A stretch of 9,383 bases of DNA. Source: an uncultured Oscillospiraceae bacterium (lineage in GTDB: Bacteria; Bacillota; Clostridia; Oscillospirales; Oscillospiraceae). Below, piece by piece: positions 1 to 5,901 of this stretch (the stretch's first letter is position 1; every line of letters begins with the position of its first letter). Made by a program: the position numbers and the translations under genes. A model generated the notes under the pieces. It was not told where the DNA came from and ran no database searches. It was given only the letters and a program-made list of their open reading frames with translations. Location: positions 1 through 9,383 of the forward strand of contig CAADUW010000050.1 in the NCBI GenBank assembly GCA_900752285.1, in the 5' to 3' direction.

Positions 1-21
1 CGCGGCAGACTGCAATCCTTT

Positions 22-52
22 TGTCAAAAAAGGGCAAAGCCCTTTTTTGACA
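22..52. terminator. Hairpin, probable bidirectional intrinsic terminator
   Basis: A perfect 14-bp inverted repeat (22-35 pairing with 39-52) surrounds a 3-base AAA loop. The inner part is a GGGC/GCCC clamp flanked by A6 on the left and T6 on the right, so read on either strand it gives a GC stem followed by a run of U. On the plus strand it would end a gene lying off the left edge. On the minus strand it could end the leftward operon whose last stop is at 261. Its right arm overlaps the next palindrome by four bases (49-52). Termination is inferred from structure only. Confidence 0.65.
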
Positions 53-98
53 GTCTCAAAAGTCCGCTGGTGTACACCAGCGGACTTTTGAGACTGTC
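49..98. repeat. Perfect 50-bp palindrome (25-bp arms, no loop)
   Basis: Bases 49-73 are the exact reverse complement of 74-98, centred on GTGT|ACAC. With one mismatch (48/99, G-U capable in RNA) pairing continues out to 44/103, giving about 60 bp of near-perfect symmetry. It has A/T runs on both outer sides (43-48 and 100-103), so it resembles a very strong bidirectional terminator. A dispersed palindromic repeat is an alternative. It shares bases 49-52 with the hairpin at 22-52, so the two cannot both form fully. Confidence 0.75.
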
Positions 99-105
99 GA
101 AAACG

Positions 106-238
106 TGTCATTGTAAGGCAGTGCGCACACTGTCTTGGCAATCTCCCGGATTTTCAAATATTCTGGCTGCTAAACTGACCGTTTTCACGCCTAACCGGGG
201 GATTCCCACACCAGTCTGAGGACTGGTCCGGAATGACA
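106..238. repeat. MITE-like element with 44-bp imperfect terminal inverted repeats
   Basis: The left end (106-149) and the reverse complement of the right end (195-238) align without gaps over 44 bases with about 30 identities. The outer seven bases (TGTCATT / AATGACA) and the inner CCCGG are exact. Each end also carries its own small hairpin at the same offset: CAGTG/CACTG around 119-132 and CCAGTC/GACTGG at 211-226. The 45-bp core (150-194) has no coding signal. This architecture is typical of short non-autonomous mobile elements or dispersed structured repeats. No clear target-site duplication is visible. It lies 22 bases past the stop of the CPBP gene, so it would be in that transcript's 3' region. 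Dispersal elsewhere in the genome cannot be seen from here. Confidence 0.55.
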
Positions 239-260
239 TATTATCTTTGGGACTTTTTTC

Positions 261-1223
261 TCATGTCATCAGCATCATGACCATATTGGACAGACAGAGG
301 ATCAGCAGCAGGATCACGCCGAAATTTGTGAAGAAACAGCGCAGGCATCTTCCGTCCATCCGGTCATTCCGATAATAGGCCCGGAGTTCTTCCCGTCTGA
401 CGAGCAGGATCACCAGCGTCCCCAGGAAGGACAGCAAAAACACGCCGCTCTGAAGCAGATCCCCGGCCGTTCCCGGCAGCAGTGCCGCCGCCCCGGGCAG
501 CACCACGCCCAGTACGAAATTATTGAAGATATGCAGCAGCACGCTCCACCCCAGACCGTAGGTTTCCGCCGTATAGCCCAGCACCAGCCCCGCCGCAAAG
601 GCAAAGGGCGACTGAACAAGATTTCCGTGAAACGCGCCGAAGAGGAATGCGGAAGCAAAAATACCGAACCGTTTTCCATAGAAGCGGAAGTTTTCCCGGA
701 GAAGCCCCCGGAACAGGATCTCCTCCGTGATGGGTGCCGCAAGGGAACCGTAGAGCAGCATGCTCAGCCCGGTCTGTTCCGCAGTCGCCGCCTCCACGGA
801 AGCGCCGATGTCTACCCCCATGGGACTGAGGAGCCAATCCAGCAGTCCTGTGAGCAGAGAAAACACCATCTGGGTTCCGCAGAACACGCACAGCAGGGCC
901 CAGAACGCTGGCGTCGTCATTTTCTTTCCGGGGGTCCAGATCTCTCTCCCCAGATACCCGGCGCCCTTCCAGCCGAGCAGGATCACCAGCCCCACCGCCC
1001 CGGCTGCCAGATACCCCCAGCCGCTCCCGGCAGCTTCCGCAACAAGCTCCCAGAAGTGGTTCGGAGAAATTCCCGCCTGCATTGCCCGCAGCACCTTGCG
1101 GCAAAGCTCCACCGCCACAGCGGAAATCACCATGACGTTGAGGATTCCATAATAAATCAGGAGCGTCCAGCCGGAAGCGGAAAAACGCCGGCGAAGGGCC
1201 TTATTGATTTCTTTTCCTGTCAT
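261..1223 (-). CDS. CPBP-family intramembrane metalloprotease (Abi/Rce1-like)
   Basis: This 320-residue polytopic membrane protein carries all three motifs of the CPBP (CAAX protease and bacteriocin-processing) family. These are EExxxR as EEILFRG (E167, E168, R172), FxxxH as FGAFHG (F195, H199), and HxxxN as HIFNN (H231, N235). Hydrophobic stretches near residues 20-40, 68-88, 105-130, 152-170, 185-198, 202-220, 225-245, 258-275 and 300-318 suggest eight or nine membrane segments. The catalytic residues would sit in the membrane core. Family members cleave prenylated proteins (Rce1), process signalling peptides or give bacteriocin self-immunity; the substrate here is unknown. The start overlaps the upstream stop (ATGA, 1220-1223) and has an AGGAGG site just ahead, so translation is probably coupled. 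It is the last gene of the leftward operon. The family is confident, the role is not. Confidence 0.9.
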   Translation of the reverse strand: MTGKEINKALRRRFSASGWTLLIYYGILNVMVISAVAVELCRKVLRAMQAGISPNHFWELVAEAAGSGWGYLAAGAVGLVILLGWKGAGYLGREIWTPGKKMTTPAFWALLCVFCGTQMVFSLLTGLLDWLLSPMGVDIGASVEAATAEQTGLSMLLYGSLAAPITEEILFRGLLRENFRFYGKRFGIFASAFLFGAFHGNLVQSPFAFAAGLVLGYTAETYGLGWSVLLHIFNNFVLGVVLPGAAALLPGTAGDLLQSGVFLLSFLGTLVILLVRREELRAYYRNDRMDGRCLRCFFTNFGVILLLILCLSNMVMMLMT

Positions 1224-2803
1224 CGTTTTTCCTCCTGCAGCGTCTGCAAAATGGCTTCCGCGGTAAGCATTCCGTCAATGGCGGCGGACATGATGCCTCC
1301 TGCATAGCCTGCCCCCTCGCCGGTGGGATAGAGTCCCGCTACTGCGGACTGCCGGTTATCCCCCCGGAGGATTCGCACCGGGGACGAGCTGCGGGTTTCC
1401 GGCGCCGTCAGCACCGCGGAGGGATCTGCAAACCCATGCAGCTTCCCGTCCAGCCCGGGGATGGCCTTCTCCAGCGACCGGGTAATTCTTTCCGGAAGCA
1501 CCTGATGCAGGTCGCACCAGTACACCCCCGGGCGATAGGTGGGGCTGACCGCGCCCGGTCCGTTGCTCTTTCTTCCCGCCAGAAAATCTCCCAGTGTCTG
1601 GGCCGGTGCCCGGTAGCTTCCCGTCAGGGCATAGGCCTTTTCCTCAATTTCCCGCTGCCACCGCATACCGCCCAGCGTGCCGGGATAGGGAAACTCCTCC
1701 GGCTTCACGGTGACAAGAAGCGCCGCGTTGGCATTCTCCCCGCCCCGGTCCGAATTGCTCATGCCGTTGGTGACCACACCGCCGGCCTCGGAGGCCGCTG
1801 CCACCACATAGCCCCCCGGGCACATACAGAAGGTGTACACCGTTCCGTCCGGCAGATGCTCCACCAGCTTGTAGTCCGCCGGGGGCAGGTGGGGATTTTC
1901 CCCGCCGTACTGGGCAAAATTGATATTCTTCTGCAAATGCTCGATCCGCACGCCCATGGCAAAGGGCTTGGGCTCCATGGGAACGCCCCGGGCCTCCAGC
2001 ATCCGAAAGGTATCCCGGGCACTATGCCCAATGGCAAAAATTGCCTGCTTGCAGGGAATCTCCTCCCCGGAATCCGTCCGAAGACCGGTCAATGTACCGT
2101 CCTCCAGCAGAAAGTCCGTAACCTGTGTGCGGAAACGGACCTCGCCCCCAAGGGCCTCGATCTGATGGCGGATGGACTCCACCACCCGCACCAGAACATC
2201 CGTCCCCACGTGGGGCTTGGCGTCAGACAGAATTTCCTCGGCAGCGCCTGCCTCCACAAACCGTTCCAGGATCCAGTGAATTCTGGGATTGTTCACACCG
2301 GTGTTCAGCTTTCCGTCGGAAAAGGTTCCGGCTCCCCCCTCCCCGAACTGAACGTTGCTCCGGGGATCCAGTGCGCCGCCGGCCTGAAAGGCTTCCACCT
2401 TCCGTTTCCGGGTCGCCACATCGTCCCCCCGTTCCAGCACCAGTGGGCACTGCCCCGCCATCGCAAGCACCAGCGCGGCAAACATACCGGCAGGTCCAAA
2501 GCCCACTACCACCGGGCGCGTTTCTCCCCGGGGAAGCTTCGGCACCCGGTAGCGGTACACCGGGGCAATTTCCGCCCGGCGGCAGCCGGAATGGGCAAGG
2601 ATCTTCTTTTCATTTCCATCTACCCGCACGTCCACCGTATAGGAAAGCCGCACCTCCGGTTTCTTTCGGGCATCCACCGAGCGGCGGACAACGGTAATTT
2701 CCCGGATTTTTCCGGCAGGCACCTTCAGGAGCCGTGCCGCCTCATAGCGTATCCGATCCATGCCCTGTTCCGGCAGGATCGTGATCTCCCGTACTCGAAT
2801 CAT
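1220..2803 (-). CDS. FAD-dependent dehydrogenase, COG2509 type
   Basis: A 527-residue soluble flavoprotein. After an N-terminal domain of about 95 residues comes a Rossmann dinucleotide-binding motif, VVVGFGPAG (98-106, G101/G103/G106). An acidic strand end (VLERG, 122-126) follows, then the family signature NVQFGEGGAGTFSDGKL (150-166), where FAD is held. The C-terminal FAD-closing motif is GLYPTGEGAGYAGGI (490-504). Length and motif order fit COG2509 'NAD(FAD)-utilising dehydrogenases', whose substrates are unestablished. An in-frame start 18 codons upstream (2857) is possible. I chose 2803 because GGAGG lies 8 bases ahead of it and the N-terminus then matches the family. That start overlaps the stop of the upstream flavoprotein by four bases (ATGA), and its own stop overlaps the CPBP start in the same way. 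Family confident; reaction unknown. Confidence 0.9.
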   Translation of the reverse strand: MIRVREITILPEQGMDRIRYEAARLLKVPAGKIREITVVRRSVDARKKPEVRLSYTVDVRVDGNEKKILAHSGCRRAEIAPVYRYRVPKLPRGETRPVVVGFGPAGMFAALVLAMAGQCPLVLERGDDVATRKRKVEAFQAGGALDPRSNVQFGEGGAGTFSDGKLNTGVNNPRIHWILERFVEAGAAEEILSDAKPHVGTDVLVRVVESIRHQIEALGGEVRFRTQVTDFLLEDGTLTGLRTDSGEEIPCKQAIFAIGHSARDTFRMLEARGVPMEPKPFAMGVRIEHLQKNINFAQYGGENPHLPPADYKLVEHLPDGTVYTFCMCPGGYVVAAASEAGGVVTNGMSNSDRGGENANAALLVTVKPEEFPYPGTLGGMRWQREIEEKAYALTGSYRAPAQTLGDFLAGRKSNGPGAVSPTYRPGVYWCDLHQVLPERITRSLEKAIPGLDGKLHGFADPSAVLTAPETRSSSPVRILRGDNRQSAVAGLYPTGEGAGYAGGIMSAAIDGMLTAEAILQTLQEEKR

Positions 2804-4014
2804 GGTTCCTTCCTCCCGGCGCTGAAGCCTGCCAGCCGCCCGGAACTCCAGGCCCATTGCAGATTATAGCCGCCGCAGTCTCCGTCCACGTCCAGCACCT
2901 CGCCGCAGGCGTAAAGCCCGGGTACCAGCTTGCTTTCCATGGTCTTTTCGTCAAATTCTTCCGTGCAGATCCCGCCTGCCGTCACCTGCGCGGCGTCCAT
3001 GCCCATGGGTTCCTTCAGCGTCACATCCAGTTGCTTTGCGGTCCGGGCGGCAAGGCGCAGCGCGGCATCCGGAATTTCCCGGACTGCCCCCGCCTGCCCG
3101 ATGCCGCTCTCGGCAGTCAGGACTCTGCCCAGACGGTTGTGCAGGATCCCCGTGAACAACTCGGAGGCGGGCAGCTCCGTGGTTTTCCGCCGCAGCAGCT
3201 CCCGCTCCAGCATTTCCTCCTCCGTCTCCGGCAGGAAATCCAGACGGCAGACCCAGCTTCCCACGCCCTGACACACATCCCGGGATACCTCAAAAATCAC
3301 GGGGCCGGACAGCCCATACTCCGTAAACTGAATTTCTCCCCGGCTCCCGGCAAATTCCGTACCGTCATGCAGGACGGAGACCCGGCAGTTTGCCCGCACA
3401 CCCTTGAGGGAGGGCAGCGCTCCCCAATCGGAACGAAGCTGCACAAGATTCGGCCGCAGCCGGGTGCAGCGGTGCCCGAGGGAACGCAGCAGCTGATAGC
3501 CGGACATACTGCCCCCCAGACCGGTTCCCGCAAGGCCGCCGCAGGCAACGATCAGACGATCACAGCTGACCGCATCCTCCCGGCTCTCCACCCGGAAGCC
3601 CGACGGAAGCACCCGTACTTTTTCCGCCGCAAATCCAAGCTTCCGGGAAATATGCGGCTGATCCAGCGCAAAGCGCAAAACATCCGCCACGGAATTTGCC
3701 TGATCGGAATAGGGATAGACCCGCCCGGAGGGCTCTGCCGTTGTGAACAGGCCCATTTCCCGGAACCAGCCCAGCGTCTCCTCCGGCGAGAACCGGCGGA
3801 GTGCTTCCTCCCAGAATCCCTCCCGGTTTCCGTGGTAGCCCCGTTCCCCGGCATACAGATTGGTCAGGTTGCATCGTCCGTTTCCGGTGGCGCGAAGCTT
3901 CCGTCCCAGTCTCGCCTGCCGCTCCATCAGCACGACCTCCGTCCCCGGCACGGACGCGGCGGCAAGTGCCGCCGCCATGCCGGAAGCGCCGCCGCCGATA
4001 ATGCCGATCACCAT
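2800..4014 (-). CDS. HI0933/BaiN-family FAD-binding oxidoreductase
   Basis: A 404-residue flavoprotein of the HI0933 (YhiN/BaiN, 'aminoacetone oxidase family') group. It shows the N-terminal Rossmann motif IIGGGASG (5-12) and the family signature GRKLRATGNGRCNLTN (37-52). Also present are TEYGLSGPVIFEVS (231-244), VTAGGI (345-350) and the C-terminal FAD motif GLYACGEVLDVDGDCGGYN (366-384). Known relatives include BaiN, tied to bile-acid metabolism in gut clostridia, and streptococcal aminoacetone oxidase. Most members are uncharacterised, so no substrate is assigned. In-frame starts exist at 4074 and 4047. I prefer 4014 because the protein then opens directly on the Rossmann strand, a G-rich SD-like stretch (4022-4027) sits 7 bases ahead, and the ATG at 4047 lies inside the probable -10 box. 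It is the first gene of a three-gene leftward operon. Confidence 0.9.
   Translation of the reverse strand: MVIGIIGGGASGMAAALAAASVPGTEVVLMERQARLGRKLRATGNGRCNLTNLYAGERGYHGNREGFWEEALRRFSPEETLGWFREMGLFTTAEPSGRVYPYSDQANSVADVLRFALDQPHISRKLGFAAEKVRVLPSGFRVESREDAVSCDRLIVACGGLAGTGLGGSMSGYQLLRSLGHRCTRLRPNLVQLRSDWGALPSLKGVRANCRVSVLHDGTEFAGSRGEIQFTEYGLSGPVIFEVSRDVCQGVGSWVCRLDFLPETEEEMLERELLRRKTTELPASELFTGILHNRLGRVLTAESGIGQAGAVREIPDAALRLAARTAKQLDVTLKEPMGMDAAQVTAGGICTEEFDEKTMESKLVPGLYACGEVLDVDGDCGGYNLQWAWSSGRLAGFSAGRKEP
2804..2817 (-). promoter_or_regulatory. Ribosome binding site that sets the COG2509 start
   Basis: On the minus strand GGGAGGA (2817-2811) precedes the ATG at 2803, with 8 bases between GGAGG and the ATG. 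It lies inside the 3' end of the upstream flavoprotein gene. It supports the inner start over the longer in-frame start at 2857. Confidence 0.7.
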
Positions 4015-4045
4015 TTTCCGTTCCCCCGTATCCCAATTTTTCTCC

Positions 4046-4074
4046 ATTATACCCCAGAAAGGGTCCGGACACAA
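4046..4074 (-). promoter_or_regulatory. Sigma-A-type promoter of the flavoprotein/CPBP operon
   Basis: On the minus strand a perfect TATAAT (4051-4046) lies 17 bases downstream of TTGTGT (4074-4069), a weak -35 match. A start near 4039 gives a leader of about 25 bases before the ATG at 4014. An 8-bp perfect palindrome GTCCGGAC (4063-4070) covers part of the spacer and -35 and could be an operator half, but this is weak. Confidence 0.55.
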
Positions 4075-4084
4075 GAAAAACTTC

Positions 4085-4113
4085 TTTGCGGAACGGAAAA
4101 GATATGATATAAT
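4085..4113 (+). promoter_or_regulatory. Extended -10 promoter driving ylmH and followers
   Basis: A perfect TATAAT (4108-4113) is preceded directly by TGA, an extended -10 (TGn) arrangement that tolerates a poor -35. The -35 region (TTTGCG at 4085-4090, or TTGCGG one base on) is indeed weak. A start near 4120 leaves a leader of about 128 bases ahead of the chosen ylmH start. The promoter is back-to-back with the leftward one, with only about ten bases between the two -35 regions. Confidence 0.6.
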
Positions 4114-4175
4114 ACTGTTTCAAGGGGACATGGCCCTCTGGGAACATGGGAACAGCAGTCTGCCGCGCACATGCC

Positions 4176-4197
4176 TTTGCCGCCTGCAGGCGGCAAA
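4176..4197 (+). promoter_or_regulatory. 22-bp perfect palindrome in the ylmH leader
   Basis: Bases 4176-4186 are the exact reverse complement of 4187-4197: TTTGCCGCCTG against CAGGCGGCAAA. In RNA this gives a strong GC hairpin with TGCA at the tip. It lies between the promoter and the ylmH start and is not followed by a U run, so it is not an ordinary terminator. It could be a leader-RNA control hairpin or a DNA operator; neither is shown. Confidence 0.5.
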
Positions 4198-4247
4198 CTC
4201 TGCAAGGCTTTCAGCCGGTTGACGTTATGATGAGGTACGGTGTTTTT

Positions 4248-5033
4248 ATGGATCGCAGTCTGATTGAAAAGATCGCGGAAACCGGTGACGACCGGATGCT
4301 TCTGGCGAAGGTCTATGACAAAATAAATACCGGCATGCAGCGGTGCATCCCCGCCTCCACCCCCTTTCTCTCCCCCCGGGAGCAGGAAATGGCGCGGTTC
4401 CTTCTGGGAACGCCGGAGGGATTGCACGCTTTCGGCGGCTATGACGGTGCGGAGCGGAAAATGCTCATTTATCTTCCGGACTATCTGGAGGAAAGCTGGC
4501 TTTCCGGTACGGACAGCCCTATTGTCTGCATCCACGCCGAGTTTTTCCGGGAAGACAGGCTGAACCACCGGGATCTTCTGGGTGCGCTCATGGGTGCAGG
4601 CATTGCCCGGCAGACCGTCGGCGATATTTGCGTCGGCACAGGCTGCGCGGACTTTTTTGTGACCGAAGAAATTGCCCCCTACCTGCTGCAAAGCTTTACC
4701 TCCGCCGGGCGAACGGCACTGCATTTGAAGCGGATCCCGTTGGATTCCGTTCAGGTTCCGGAGCCGGAGACAAAGGAGCTGCGGGACACGCTGGCTTCCC
4801 TCCGGCTGGACAGTGTGGTCAGCTCCGGCTTCCGGATCGGCAGGGGTCTGGCTGCCCAGTATATTTCCGCGGGCAAGGCTGCCATTGACGGGCTGCCCTG
4901 CGAAAAACCGGACAGGCAGGTTCCGGAGGGCGCCCGGATTTCTGTCCGGGGCCTTGGAAAAATCCAGCTTGCCCAGGTGGGCGGCGAAACCAGAAAAGGG
5001 CGGATCAGCGTGATTATCCGCCGGTATCTATGA
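4248..5033 (+). CDS. ylmH: YlmH-family S4-domain RNA-binding protein
   Basis: With the start at 4248 the product is 261 residues, the usual YlmH length. The N-terminal half carries FLSPREQEMA (40-49), and the YlmH-typical block HRDLLGALMGAGIARQTVGDI lies at about 108-128. The C-terminal S4 RNA-binding domain runs about 184-238 (SLRLDSVVSSGFRIGR onward). In Bacillus subtilis YlmH binds the 50S subunit carrying peptidyl-tRNA and takes part in ribosome-associated quality control; its gene neighbours cell-division genes there, but not here. The frame stays open to an ATG at 4146, adding 34 residues that look unlike the family. The chosen ATG has GAGG (4232-4235) at a long 12-base spacing, so the start is somewhat uncertain; 4227 or 4230 are alternatives. 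It leads a tight group with the DUF896 and NUDIX genes. Confidence 0.88.
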   Translation: MDRSLIEKIAETGDDRMLLAKVYDKINTGMQRCIPASTPFLSPREQEMARFLLGTPEGLHAFGGYDGAERKMLIYLPDYLEESWLSGTDSPIVCIHAEFFREDRLNHRDLLGALMGAGIARQTVGDICVGTGCADFFVTEEIAPYLLQSFTSAGRTALHLKRIPLDSVQVPEPETKELRDTLASLRLDSVVSSGFRIGRGLAAQYISAGKAAIDGLPCEKPDRQVPEGARISVRGLGKIQLAQVGGETRKGRISVIIRRYL

Positions 5034-5043
5034 GGGTAATATT

Positions 5044-5247
5044 ATGAATATGCAGGAAGTTATTGCAAGAATCAACGAGCTGGCGAAGAAAGCCAAAACG
5101 GAAACTCTGACTCCGGAAGAAATTCAGGAACGGGACAAGCTCCGCAAAATTTACATTGACTCCGTAAAGGCGAATCTGGTGGGACAGCTGGAAAACACCT
5201 ATATTGTGGGTCCCGACGGAAAAAAGAAGAAGCTGGAGCACAGATAA
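5044..5247 (+). CDS. DUF896 (YnzC-like) small protein
   Basis: This 67-residue, highly charged protein matches DUF896. It has an N-terminal helix with the typical IARINELAKKAK (8-19), then a threonine/proline turn (TLTPEEI). A second helix contains ERDKLRKIYIDSVK (29-42), and a short conserved tail NTYIVGPDGKKKK follows. The B. subtilis homologue YnzC is a two-helix protein in the SOS-induced yneA operon; its function is not established. The start at 5044 has GAGGG (5032-5036) seven bases ahead, overlapping the ylmH stop. A second ATG two codons later is less well placed. The stop TAATG overlaps the NUDIX start by one base, so all three genes are almost certainly cotranscribed. No cysteines or membrane segment are present; it is presumably cytoplasmic. 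Confidence 0.88.
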   Translation: MNMQEVIARINELAKKAKTETLTPEEIQERDKLRKIYIDSVKANLVGQLENTYIVGPDGKKKKLEHR

Positions 5248-5804
5248 TGACGCTGCTTGATGAAATCCGGAACTATTCTCCCTATAATGCGCAGGAGGAA
5301 AAGGACCGTGCGCAGCTTCTGTGGTGGCTGGAAAGCGGGATACCCCTGTATCACCGGGAGTCTGCCGCCCACCTGACCGCTTCGGCATGGGTGGTCACCC
5401 CGGACCGGCAGCGTGTCCTGATGGCATATCACCGGCTCTATGATTCCTGGGCATGGACCGGCGGTCATGCAGACGGGGAAACCGACCTGTGTGCCGTGGC
5501 GCGGCGGGAAGCGGAAGAGGAAACCGGCGTTTCCGGACTGCGGCTTTTGCAGGACGGAATTTTCTCCCTGGAAATTCTCAGCGTGGACGGGCACGAGAAG
5601 CGGGGAGAGTATGTTTCCACCCACCTGCATCTGAACGTGACCTACCTGTTCGAAGCCGATCCCGATGCGCCTCTGCGGTACAAGCCGGACGAAAATACCG
5701 GCGCGGCATGGATTCCGGTTGCTTTGCTCCCCGAGAAGGTCTCGGAGCCGTGGTTTCTCCGGAGAATTTACGGGAAACTGCTGCAAAAAGCAGGCAGCCT
5801 GTAG
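5247..5804 (+). CDS. NUDIX hydrolase
   Basis: A 185-residue single-domain NUDIX protein. The box reads GGHADGE (72-78), then REAEEETGV (87-95), which supplies the REuxEExGu metal-binding and catalytic core. The first part is slightly unusual: the Glu expected six residues after the first box glycine is displaced by one, with Thr in its place. NUDIX enzymes cleave nucleoside diphosphates linked to another group, such as dNTPs, NDP-sugars, ADP-ribose or capped RNA. The sequence does not tell which. The start is the ATG of TAATG at the DUF896 stop, with GGAG (5235-5238) eight bases ahead, so translation is probably coupled. It shares the ylmH transcript. An isopentenyl-diphosphate isomerase is less likely given the generic GGH...DG context and the lack of that family's other motifs. 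Confidence 0.88.
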   Translation: MTLLDEIRNYSPYNAQEEKDRAQLLWWLESGIPLYHRESAAHLTASAWVVTPDRQRVLMAYHRLYDSWAWTGGHADGETDLCAVARREAEEETGVSGLRLLQDGIFSLEILSVDGHEKRGEYVSTHLHLNVTYLFEADPDAPLRYKPDENTGAAWIPVALLPEKVSEPWFLRRIYGKLLQKAGSL

Positions 5805-5838
5805 CGTTCGAACCCGTTTCGGTCTTGTACCGGTATTC

Positions 5839-5861
5839 TGCGCAGGGGCAATCCCTGCGCA
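5839..5861 (+). terminator. Small GC hairpin between NUDIX and ygiQ genes
   Basis: TGCGCAGGG (5839-5847) pairs exactly with CCCTGCGCA (5853-5861) across a 5-base loop. Only three T follow, so it would be at best a weak or partial terminator. An RNA-stability or processing hairpin that lowers ygiQ expression relative to the upstream genes is as likely. It sits in the only sizeable gap (97 bp) of the rightward gene row. Confidence 0.35.
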
Positions 5862-5901
5862 TTTCAGCGTCGGCTTCTTGCCGGTTGGAAAGGAGATCAT
5901 T

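Noticed and set aside
1..216. Plus-strand reading frame open from the left edge to about 216
   Set aside because: It runs straight through three palindromic structures with no ribosome site or family-like sequence, so the open frame is probably chance.
1436..4107. Two long plus-strand frames (477 and 416 codons) opposite the flavoprotein genes
   Set aside because: Mirror-register shadows of two motif-rich flavoproteins, with His/Pro/Arg-rich composition and no domain.
4146..4247. 34-residue N-terminal extension of YlmH
   Set aside because: The extra residues do not resemble the family, include the palindrome, and have no good ribosome site; the start at 4248 gives the normal family length.
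4219..4247. TTGACG as a second -35 box close to ylmH
   Set aside because: No -10-like hexamer lies 16-18 bases downstream (GTTTTT at 17), and a better extended -10 promoter exists at 4108-4113.
5804..5815. GTTCGAACCC, resembling a tRNA T-loop
   Set aside because: The flanks do not form a T-stem and no acceptor, D or anticodon arm is present around it; it is just past the NUDIX stop.
5665..5901. Upstream extension of the YgiQ frame
   Set aside because: It overlaps the NUDIX gene in another frame, and AAGGAG at 5890-5895 marks the start at 5902, where the family N-terminus begins.
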